In this document: in pieces, positions 26,476 to 64,000 of the stretch
Numbering within the stretch: the stretch's first letter is position 1
Layout: each line of letters begins with the position of its first letter
NCBI GenBank assembly: GCA_037976565.1
Contig: CP137668.1
Coordinates: 3,926,261 to 3,990,260, forward strand
DNA length: 64,000 bases
Reading direction: 5' to 3'
Source: Mesocentrotus franciscanus
Lineage: Eukaryota; Echinodermata; Echinoidea; Camarodonta; Strongylocentrotidae
Notes under the pieces: generated by a model
What the model saw: only the letters and a program-made list of their open reading frames with translations
The model's database searches: none
Told to the model about the DNA's origin: nothing
Translations under genes and position numbers: made by a program

Positions 26476-29400
26476 GTACTTCGCATTTTGGGGCTAGATT
26501 AATAACTTAGGGGTAACACATCAAGAGGATTAAGAAGGATGTGACATTCTTTGTTTAATTAATAACTCTTGATATTGAAAATTTGAACAGTTCCTTGTTA
26601 ATAACATTCATAAACTAATTTTTTAGATAATCCATAGTGTACATGAATACTGTTATTGAATTCTTCATTACATTACTTTTTTAGAGGTTATGACTCTAAA
26701 GTAGTTTAGAGATGGAGGTTATTCTATTTTATCTTCTTCCTCTTTTTGCCAATGAGTTGACAATACCAGAGACAAAAAAATAATTTAAATTAATTATAAA
26801 CAACCTTCAAACTTTAAATCATTAATAGGTACCACAACAGTGATTTTACAAAAGGAGGCTTTAACCTTCATATTAACACAAATGAATTGTCCTCATATTA
26901 TATGAATTAAAATGAGAATTAAAAAAAATATCATCCAACAAGTAGCATTTATAAGATAAAGGCTGTTTTCTAAAAATTTATAACAAGATTTAGAAGAATT
27001 ATAAAGTGAACAACATTCCTCAAACTCCATTGTTACTGACTGTGGTAGCAGTTTAAAAAAGCAGTAGACTGCTTTATATTTCTTTAATGATCAAAACTAA
27101 AATTGGACACACACACTGTTATAATGGTTGACCAAACTCTTATGAGCAAAACCAACCTAATTCACTTATTCAATGCAGCCGTTGATGTTTAAAAGGAGAA
27201 TCGCCCAGTCTACATCAGAAAAATGTATAAAAAAATAACATTTCTTAAAATATAGAGAGATAAATTTGTCTCACTTCTGTCTTAAAATTCGTCTACTCTC
27301 TCCACGAGCTTCGCATGCAGCATCATTATCACATGGAAGAGGACAAAAACTAAAAAAGATGGTACTTACCTTCATCCATCAGTAAATACATATTTGATAT
27401 ACAATTTAACATCATGTTCACAAGACTACCATTTACAAGAGCACAGTCATGCTGAATCAAGAAGTTCTCCTTGCACAAGGACATTTAAAGAAATCCATCT
27501 TCCTAATACTTAAGTTTAATATGACCTCGTCATTTTATATCCTCAGTGAGGATCTAAATGTATTATGTACTAAATGCATGTCTGGGGTGTGTCACATAAA
27601 GATTTGCAATCTATCACAAATGGCAGTGGCCAATCAAGAACATTGTTGCATGGACATCTTGTTTTAAATATCTGGCCTTGAACCAATCGAAATGGATGAC
27701 TCAAATTGACAATCGATTGCAGATTTTTGTGTAACACCGCACAGATTTTATAAAGGCGTTCAGACAGATAGACATTAGGCACATAAATGTTATAGATGCC
27801 TTTATGCCCTTCTGCAAGTGAACTTTTAACAATGTGGTACATTAACAGAGTTTTATAAACAGAGCCAGACCAGAATCACATCAGCATTCCCATTAGCCTA
27901 GAACATGATACAGCTCACAAAATCACAACAAAATGAACATGATGTGCATGTTATATGTACTTAACAATTCTACTACTGTTACATAAGAAAAGCATCACCA
28001 CAGTTAGGTTAAGAATGTTGACGTAAAGAAAGATTCAACACTGGAGGGCAGATTATTACAAGATTGGCAGAGGTGATGGATTGGAAAAATATAAAATGAA
28101 ACAGAGAGACAGAAAGACAGACAAAGTCAGAGAGAGACACAGAGAAACACAGAAAGATTGGGACTGAGACAATGATAGAGACAGACAGAAAACAGAAGAT
28201 TCAGAGAATGAAAGGCAAAGAAAATAGGAGGTGGAGCAAGAATAAGTGTAAAAGGAAAGATTCCTTCTTTACTGTGTTTCAGCAGTACGCAAATTAAATA
28301 AGGCTCTACATCACACAGAGCATTTGCAATACCAGCAATTGGATATTTACCTCCCCACATAATCTTTCTTTTTTCTTCTTTTACACAATACCATGATTTA
28401 ACCATCATAGTTAATACTCTCTGCAGTAATAACATCTAGTCATGATTTAATGAGTGATTCAACTTTACACGCTTATACCAGTACACAGTAAATATTACAT
28501 GATTAACAAAGCACAAGAATTGCTAAAGAGAAATCTGCAGTCCTTTCATCTTAAGTGTGTTTCTTGCGACACCTGGACTTGACACTTGATACACGTTCAT
28601 CAAGATGCAGTTCAGCACAACTACTTTAACAGCAATCTAAGTTCTCACTTGGTTTAAATGAATCAGACCGAGATTAAAGCCAGTGCTGGATTTACCTTGT
28701 TTAGTAAGATATGGGCCGCAGAGTGTGCATCAATAATCAAGCTCTATGGATATCAGTGTAAGCTCCCTTTTGACGTTGTCACATTGAAAACAATTCTTTC
28801 AACGCAAGTCAAGTTCACACTAGCCTGCGTTCCTGTTGGTAAGCTGAGTATCACTGATGCAGTGAACAGTACAATGCGTTGTGGTGCACAACCCCTATTG
28901 AGCAGGAATTTCAAACTCTACTTTCCACACTGAGAATGACTCAATTAGGGTTAGAAGGAGAATATAAGGTAGCATAAACAACAAACATTCACATACAACA
29001 TAATGTGTATACGGGAAAGATTCACGCAAAACAAATATGGGTGCTGCAATTTCACATACTCTGTAGAACTTTCATTCCAGCACTCTGTGTAGTTCGGTCA
29101 CAATATCCCCCCAAATCATTTATTTTCAGCCATGAACAACATAATGAGCAACATTTCTATATATATACACAATTATTCTAAATAGCCATTTAGAGTGCCT
29201 TAATATAATTGAATATTAATTATTTAAGGATACACTATACCATGAGGACAGGATAGGGCATGGGTCGGCTAGTTGGCTACAATATTCCATATGTACAAGT
29301 GGCGATATGTACAGCATTATCACATTGAGAATGGCAAAATGAATATCTTCATACTGAACATGTCATACACATAACATTTATATACAGACTTTATGTATAA

Positions 29401-29678
29401 AATGAAACATTACATTTATGTTTTGTTTCTCTATCCGCTACTCGTTTTTAATCTCCCAATATACAACCTGATCCTGTGTGCTTTCACAGTCCTCTAGATC
29501 TGTACAAACACTACTTACAATATCAAGGTCTCAATTACCAATTGTCAACAACACCTGCCATGGGTTAACACAGCCGAGAACACCAACTTGAAAATGAAGG
29601 TATGGGACTGAGCTGGCTATGACACTCAAACCAATTACCTCAATTACCAGTCAATGTTCACAAATGTGTCCATTTTCT

Positions 29679-29679
29679 C

Positions 29680-29738
<59 letters not shown>
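29679..29738. repeat. CT microsatellite
   Basis: Nearly perfect (CT)n of about 28 units, within the possible 3' UTR of the receptor. Confidence 0.95.
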
Positions 29739-29740
<2 letters not shown>

Positions 29741-31236
29741 GATACATGTAAAAGGAGATTGATGCCCTGTTACTGTATACTACCCTGCAAAAATGATATT
29801 TACATGTAGGTACAGATTACAGCTTTCAATTGCATTGTCTGTTACATAACATTATTCCTTTTCCCCTTTCCATCCCACATATAACTGTAAGAAGTTAACA
29901 AAATGCCAGATTTTCTGATACTGTTTTTTCCCTTCTTTTCTGAGTTAAAGGTACAGCTTACTCAAAAGTTGGACCAGAAAAGGAGACCACAAAGTTGCAT
30001 TTGTCCAGCTTCCCACATCAAGCTCGTCCTGCCAATTTGCTCCAAGAAGCAGTCCCGGACAAATATGTTCAATTTTGACAAAAATTTAATCAATTTTTAG
30101 GTTTATATTCCTAATTGCACTAAGCTTTGATTAGTAATACTAACATGAATACAGTGCCGAGTAATGATTGAGCTATTTTCCTAATTTTGAAAACCTGAGA
30201 TATTCTTGCCGTTCTGTTGGCGCTACCTACAAAGAAAAAAGTTATGGAAGTTTCTTTAGCTAAAACTGCCTATTACACAATACTTGTGCTTTCAAAGATT
30301 TACTTATTTACCATTCAAAGAAATGGAGGCCAATTGCAATGGGATAATCCTTCCACTACAAGATACATAGCTTACCTAGCACTGCGTACATTGCTTACAG
30401 AAACAGGAAGAGTTAAGGTAATAGATGATATCATGCTAAGACTACTTTTTTTTTTTGCAAATTGAGGTATCATGCTAGTTGGGTTCCTGATTAGATGGAT
30501 TTTATGATGAAACCTAGGTCATTTTCACACATCATGGCAATGGTGCAGTCTGTGTCTCCTGGTAGCCTGTCTGGTGACCTTTATTTACCAGTATTGTCTC
30601 ACCATCGTCCTCACCGCCAGGAACCATCTTTTCTCAAAGACATCCAAATGGTGCTAACCCTGTTTACATGTCACAATCTATCTTCTGTCTCAAACATTTA
30701 CTTCTAGAAAAGAAAAGGGGGGTTTCCCTTAAAGTGATCCTATCTTGATAACTTGAATACCAGGTTGTTTCACATTTATCTTCGCAGTGCATGTTTGCAT
30801 TTCAAACACATCCATCTCTTGATTTCAGTTGGATTCCTTTTCAGATGACCCAGTATATTGAACTCTTTCTGGGGTTCCAAACATACAAGCTGCCTCTGAA
30901 GAATTCCAAAGCTATAGTCCTCATCATGACTTGTTTCATATTCCACAACTGGTCGTTTACCTCGCAGCTCATTTGTTTGATTTTAACAACACATACAAGA
31001 TTTCTCTAGTATCAAGAACAGATAATTCCTTGATATAACATATGCCCAGGATCATTCTTCAGACAAATGTCACAAACCATTTTCTGCTCGTCTCCGGATG
31101 ATTATGAAACCAATACTCTTGCTCCATAATCTGCCTCTTTGAAACACAATGAATTCCAATTCCTCGTTCTGCTGACTTTCCATTTTATACTTTCCAACCT
31201 CAGTCGTTTCCATGATGCACATCTCCTCGGTGAAGC

Positions 31237-31371
31237 ATGCAGGGGCTGCTGTTCATCCACAGCATGCAGGAGCTGCTGTTCATCCACAGCATGCAGGAGC
31301 TGCTGTTCATCCACAGTATGCAGGAGCTGCTGTTCATCCACAGTATGCAGGAGCTGCTGTTCATCCACAGC
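31237..31371. repeat. 27-bp minisatellite, five copies
   Basis: Five units of 27 bp (core ATGCAGGAGCTGCTGTTCAT then CCACAGC) start at 31237, 31264, 31291, 31318 and 31345, with two or three substitutions. Since 27 is a multiple of three, all frames stay open. On the minus strand it would read as nine-residue repeats VDEQQLLHA. It lies 600 bp downstream of the receptor stop and is most likely untranslated. Confidence 0.9.
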
Positions 31372-31979
31372 ATTGCATGGAATGCAGTAGCATTGCAACT
31401 TTGCTATTCCACTAAATCCTGATCTAAGTCATTTTGTTTAATATGGAATTACTTATTAGTCACTAAGAGATGACCTGAAGTTTTGATGATCGATACCAGC
31501 AAGATTAAATTTCTTTCACGAGGCTGTCCTGAGCACCAATCAAGGTCTGAACAAATAATTATGATTCCCGCAATGAATTAAAAGTGTCTTTTTTAATGGG
31601 TTCATTAAATCAGGTAGTTTCTACATACCTCAGAACTGACACAATATGATAACAAAGGAACACAAAATGTCATCTTTATCACAGAATGTTAGTGATCTGT
31701 TATGAGGAAATTGGTAGTAGTTCTCTCAAAATCCTTGTCCCTAAAGTGCACACGAAAAACTGTACTTTGACGCTTGTCTGTTAGGTGCACTTTAATGACA
31801 TAATGAATTCACTGTATCCTTCTCCATGTTCTCTTTACGGTGACTTGCACAGTTCTTACGTTTTAAAACATAGAGTCCTACAACACACCTCCATTGTCTG
31901 CATTCTTAGGAAAGCTCTCTTTCCTTCGTTGCGGATATCCTTCACCAAGACTCCAAGAGGGCTGTTGGATGGACCCCCA

Positions 31980-59658
<27,679 letters not shown>

Positions 59659-60168
59659 CTGTAGAAAGAGAGAAGGAAGAGAAAAAAAGTGCATCAGTTA
59701 CAAAACCATAACAGAAGAGATTAAACAAATAAACACAAAATTACACTTCTCCCCTCCCTCCCTCCTCATGACTCATCTTTACAATTGCAACAACAAAAAA
59801 GAGAAAAAAAGAGAACCTAAAATTTCACATTTATACTGGTTCACCTGTCGGTTTATACTCCAATGGAGGAAACTTATTCGAATGATCATTGTTCAATGGA
59901 TTTTGATACATTAAAAGTCTATTCCTGTTTCAAAATTTAGGCATGAGACAGAGAAAATCTGGAAAAAGAGGAACACTGTGTTGGGGTTCGGGGGACAACA
60001 CCCCACCTGGAGCTGGAGCAAGTTAGCAAATAGGGACCGCGATTGTGAGCTATGTAATATACATGTAGTTAATCCATGACTTTTACCTACTGTACATGTA
60101 CCAATCTGAGGCAAATTCACACAAAAAAATATTTTCACCTCATTGACTTGATGCTATTTGCGCCACCG

Positions 60169-60300
60169 TCAGATCCGCTGCGCACAAAAGTACCACGACT
60201 TGAAAAGTGCGTGTTGGGAAGCTGGCTGGCTATCTTGTTGCCAAAACAACACTAGATCGGCCACTAGCAAAATGAGAGTAACTACGATCAAGAACATCAT
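60169..60300 (-). other. Short minus-strand ORF with signal-peptide-like start; candidate receptor leader exon
   Basis: ATG at 60300 opens 43 codons on the receptor strand. The start MMFLIVVTLILLVADLVLFW is strongly hydrophobic, as in a signal peptide. It lies 510 bp upstream of the receptor ectodomain acceptor, where a leader exon could be. Against it: the only in-frame phase-1 GT (TACTTTT|GTGCGC) is a poor donor. It may be chance. Confidence 0.15.
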
Positions 60301-60336
60301 AGGTGTTCTTAAATTGTCAATGAGAGAATTCTATTA

Positions 60337-60579
60337 ATGACGATATACAAATGCAGGTTAATTTTTCCATTTGACATCATTGTTTTCTCAATCCTTCTAA
60401 CCATCTGTTCAAGCGCGAGTCAATGCAATCAATGTATTAAGCAAGTTTCAACACACAAGGAATGGGGAGCGCTCACAGACTTTGTATCAAATTGGCTGCA
60501 AAAAAAATCAAGGGTGATTTCGAGGCAGGGAAGAAAATTTGCGTTGGGATATGGAGCTATAAACATGAACAAAACTTGG
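60337..60579 (+). CDS. Tentative first coding exon of an unidentified plus-strand gene, with signal-peptide-like start
   Basis: Starting at ATG 60337, 81 codons are open up to a consensus donor, AACTTGG|GTAAGTAC, leaving in phase 0. The protein has a hydrophobic core (FDIIVFSILLTICSSAS) near its start followed by CNQC, which reads like a signal peptide with cleavage before the cysteine pair, then a basic, tryptophan-containing part (EWGALTDFVSNWLQKKS) and RQGRKFALGYGAINMNKTW with a possible glycosylation site. A phase-0 acceptor 1.5 kb downstream (62068) could continue it. I do not recognise the family. It lies upstream of the receptor ectodomain exon on the opposite strand, possibly within the receptor's first intron. 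Chance is not excluded. Confidence 0.32.
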
Positions 60580-62067
60580 GTAAGTACACCTGAATTTCCA
60601 GAAAATCATGTTTTTATACATTTCAATATTTGCCACAGTAATTTATACTCCTGAAACTTGTTAGATTTGCAAGAACAAATCACAATTATTTACATTTGGG
60701 GGTCATTTCTTGGCTAATATTTTGAGTGTTATATTGGAAACGGACCTGGTGTTTCTCTTAACAATCGCACACTATTTTTTAGACTCATCAAACATAGGAT
60801 GGTTAGGGGCAAGACCGCATAACACTATAACAAAAGAGATATTCTTCCACCTTGCCATATCCCTGATGTGGGCATTTCAGTGCCGACTCATTGCAAAAGG
60901 GGCATTCAGATTTCTGTACATGCGCGACAGCGCCATCTAGTGCCGCATGAATGATAAATAAGTCATCCTCGTTTATGCCGTCAAACCGTGTGTTTGAGGT
61001 GCTCGCTCAACCAGCACAGCCCCCACGTTTTTTTTAAACAATATTGTGCTTGTACTGTACATGTAGATACAGCTAAATGATCCCCAAGCCATTGACGTGA
61101 TTGTGCCTAAATCACCCTCAAAATGACAGCAAACACCACACAACAGACAATAAGTAACGGTATACAATTTCAGGTAAAGTGATACCTAACTTGAGAAAAT
61201 ATTCCTATATAACTATTACTGATGAGAATACGTTTGCAGAGCTTTGGCACGAGGTTTTCAACAAAATGATCGATCCCCAAACATTTGAATTTCCCCATTT
61301 GCTTTGGTAGTTTTGTACCCCTGCTCCAGCAGCCCAGCAAGCTGGCAAGATCCTTATCTGTGCATGTGCACTTGCGTGCAAACAGATTTCATATTTAGCT
61401 AGCTGAAATTTGCACATTTTTGGATAAATTCTTGATCAATTTCTAAGGGCTTTGGCTTTGCATGAGTAGAAAGAAGAGTCCTGAAGTGAACTCTGAATGT
61501 AGTTTGCGAGGTTCATCGTGTGCTGGAATGGGTGATTACATACCAGTAGACATTTTAGGTTTGGGGGCATGGTGATATCCATATTTATCATCACCAGTCC
61601 AAGCCTTTATTAACGGCACCACCATAGTCTACACTAAATCCAAGCCAGTATTATCAGTAAAAGAGTAAGGGGCCATGATTCGTACACTTACATGTAAGCA
61701 TTTTTGGGCCTCTATTTAAAAAATATTTAAAAAATCACCATTGATTTTCTCCATGCATTATTACAATAAAAATATTCGAACATGAAATGTGTTTTGTGTC
61801 CCCACTTTTTCAGTGCCTGCATCAGTATCATGGTTTGCGATAAACAAAACAAAAACAAAAAAATGGCACAAAACCTCATATTTTCAGACTTTAAGCTTAT
61901 TTTTGCCAACCATGTTTCTTGTCACCAAGCGTAAGCCCCAACAGACTTTCAAATTTTGGCACTTATATCGCTAACTCTGTGTGTGCGCCTTAGTATATAA
62001 AGTATCAAATTGGCAATGTGAAAACAGGTTGTTTTTTATGTGTACACCGCGTGTATTTGCATTTCAG

Positions 62068-62152
62068 GCGGAACAATTGCGAACTCGTAAGAGGTCAGCG
62101 TTTTGTGATGTAAATCGCAAGTTAGCTCATTATCATCAGGAACAAGCGGAAG
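62068..62152 (+). CDS. Tentative second exon of the plus-strand gene
   Basis: 85 nt between the acceptor tttgcatttcag|GC and donor GGAAG|GTAAGC, open in the phase that fits the donor at 60579 (phase 0 in, phase 1 out). It would encode AEQLRTRKRSAFCDVNRK and LAHYHQEQAE. The frame stays open through the donor to 62293, so a terminal exon is also possible. No domain is recognised. Further exons would lie to the right of 62152; none was found with confidence. Confidence 0.3.
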
Positions 62153-63599
62153 GTAAGCAAATCGCTATCACTACAGTAACAAAATTCTTGACAGATTTTG
62201 AAGTGCTTTTTATGAGAAGAGTCCACTATCGAACTCCTAAGCCAGTGTGCAATGTTCATTGGGTGCGGGAAAGGGCGATTACGAATGCACTTTAGGTTTT
62301 GTTTACCTCCCTCTTCACGCAGGGGTATGGGTGCCAATTAAGGCTAGGTGATATCAATATCATATTTCATATTATCACCTACATGTATCCCTTAGGCTTA
62401 ACTTAAGGCTAGCTGAAAGTGGGGTATTTTTTTCTACAAAAGGAAAGTTTGTGTATTTTATTTGATTAACTGAATGAAATATTTGCGAAAGACACAACAA
62501 TTAATGATAGCAATCACACGTTTAGAAATTGGTTCATTTTGTGGAAAATAAGGCTTCGGGCGAGTATGCACGCAGTAGGGACGAATGGATGTACATCACT
62601 CATGCATCTGCATGAGTGATGTGTATATTTATCTCTCTGCCCCTGGTGAAGTGGCCGAGAGAACACTGAAGAGATCATTTAGATGTGCAACAGACCCATG
62701 ACGAACAACAACAACATGGCAGTTGCACGTTGCCTACCCGCAACTTTGACTTGTCCGGCTTGCCTAAATTCATATATTAGAATAGGGTGTCTGATCGCAC
62801 ACTTCGTTTTGTGTGCTAAAACCCTTCCCATAGAACTTGCACGCATCCCTATGAAGTATACTGTACGTGCATTGCGCTCATGCAAAATTGGTCAATGTTT
62901 TTATTACCAAATTGTGATTCAAACCTTTATCGCTCATGATCCTGAAAGCGATGCACAACAAATGAGGTATCATATGAAACAGCAGGTTTTTCTCCATATG
63001 CCCCAAAAGGATCAACTCGGAACTCTAAAAATATCTTGATCAAATCGGCGATTTAAACACTGTTTCCATCGTAGCTCCGAGATTTCCCACTTTCGTGAAC
63101 TGACCCCTTAGGGACAAGTAGTTCCAGACGTAAGGAATAGATCCATATCTAAGCGATTATTTTTTCGCTAGCCCCAAGGGATCACATGCGATTACAGTTT
63201 GAAAATACCCTTAGACCCACTTTTTGAATCAGCAGGATGGGGAGGCGTAACATCGGTGAGTCTTGAAATTTGAAATAGATCTACATGAAGCGTCTGTGTT
63301 CTTCTCAAGTTCTGAGATGAGTAGTCTAGTTGATTTTTTCAATTATCCAACCATAATATTAATGGTGAGAAAAACAAACCAAAAGGGAAAATTGAAAAAT
63401 CGTTCTGACATCCTCCTTCGACTAAGTTAGAGTTAGAACAGATATGATGACTCATGTCAATTGTCATGAGACACGAGAGATTGAGAAAACTAATAATATT
63501 TGGACAACCAACCTTCAACATTGTTTTAGCCTAGATCTAGGATCTAGCCTAGGTCTAGTCTACAGTTACAAGTTACATCATAGTTCATACATGGTTAGT

Positions 63600-63870
63600 T
63601 ATATGTCTTTGCGGTCCATGGGATCGCTGATCTCCGAAATAGCGGAGGGAGAAGAAGAAGAAGAAGGTTAATAGTAGGCCTAGTCTACTACTACTGGCTA
63701 CTAGTAGTAGGGCGAGGGTTAGACCGAAAGCTTCAGTCTCTGATATCGACGGTTGTTTCGCTGAGATTGCATCTGGCTCCTCTGACCGCCTCTATACATA
63801 GACTGAAGTACGTAATGCGGTAGTGTGCGGAACGAATGGTTCGGTGTAGCCGGACGGAGATGAATGCGAT
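63600..63870. promoter_or_regulatory. CpG-richer stretch near the window end; possible promoter or 5' UTR
   Basis: This stretch contains many more CpG dinucleotides than the DNA around it (for example gatatcgacggttg, ggttcggtgtagccggacgg). It includes a short plus-strand ORF ending in a run of glutamates (63592-63671) that looks non-coding. It lies upstream of the receptor on the minus strand and could hold that gene's start. A consensus donor on the minus strand, TC|GTAAGTC, occurs at the very edge (63998 downward). Function is inferred only from composition and position. Confidence 0.2.
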
Positions 63871-64000
63871 ATGCAACTAGATTTTTCACTCTTTATGTCT
63901 TCACATATTCACTTTGGCTGCAATATTACCCTGAATATTATTTAAGATAAAAAAATAACACAGAAATGCAGAAATATCTACTTTGATCTTTGACTTACGA

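Larger units (their letters stand above)
24005..31979 (-). other. Region downstream of the receptor stop; possible very long 3' UTR
   Basis: No coding potential or recognisable gene is seen here. On the minus strand the DNA is T-rich and comparatively free of TIR elements, unlike the introns and the region below 24000, which is what a long 3' UTR would look like. Many AATAAA sequences exist on the minus strand, for example at 24025-24030 and 29122-29127, so the true poly(A) site cannot be chosen. It contains a CT microsatellite, a 27-bp minisatellite and a 126-bp tandem duplication, listed separately. Confidence 0.3.

Noticed and set aside
31102..31398. 98-codon minus-strand repeat protein (VDEQQLLHA repeats)
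   Set aside because: The open frame results from a 27-bp repeat that keeps all frames open on both strands; flanking residues have no coding character.
59659..59728. Receptor start codon inside the ectodomain exon's upstream frame (MFNLFCYGFV...)
   Set aside because: This in-frame stretch is the polypyrimidine tract and AG of a splice acceptor; its hydrophobic look comes from the T/C bias.
63170..63254. Possible plus-strand exon ending at CATCG|GTGAGT
   Set aside because: The segment after gctag is open, but its entry phase (0) does not fit the donor at 62152 and there is no other support.

Overview
The window is eukaryotic DNA: AT-rich, intron-dominated and full of short terminal-inverted-repeat (TIR) elements, ACATGTAC-type runs, CT microsatellites and a tRNA-derived SINE. 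This repeat style and the protein sequence of the one clear gene suggest a marine invertebrate deuterostome, most likely an echinoderm such as a sea urchin. The species assignment is an inference.

One protein-coding gene is certain. On the minus strand, nine coding exons between 59658 and 31980 encode a type I TGF-beta/activin receptor serine/threonine kinase of the ALK4/5/7 (Smad2/3) class. In transcript order they are: the ten-cysteine ligand-binding ectodomain (59350-59658), a Kunitz/BPTI domain (45024-45185), the transmembrane segment plus start of the GS box (40428-40664), five kinase exons (37468-37698, 35376-35543, 34442-34588, 33670-33804, 32726-32856) and a last exon with the kinase end and a long proline-rich tail (31980-32243). 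They add up to 593 residues; the signal-peptide exon was not securely found. The Kunitz exon is the highlight. It is a symmetric phase 1-1 exon with exact BPTI cysteine spacing and good splice sites, sitting between ligand-binding domain and membrane. I know of no type I TGF-beta receptor described with such a domain. Skipping it keeps the frame, so a receptor with and without Kunitz could be made from one gene.

Layout: 1-24000 holds no recognisable gene, only repeats, including a TTAA-flanked element nested in an older hairpin element (15817-17695) and a SINE (23062-23388). 24000-31980 lies downstream of the receptor stop and may be a very long 3' UTR; it carries a 126-bp duplication and a 27-bp minisatellite. 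31980-59658 is the receptor gene, whose large introns contain four tandem arrays built around TGACCT half-sites (DR1-like nuclear-receptor motifs) and several TIR elements. 59658-64000 lies upstream and contains a tentative plus-strand gene (exons 60337-60579 and 62068-62152), a signal-peptide-like minus ORF at 60169-60300 and a CpG-richer stretch near 63600-63870.

Exons and splice sites were read directly from the sequence. Family names rest on recognised motifs. Repeat families are defined only by comparison within this window.
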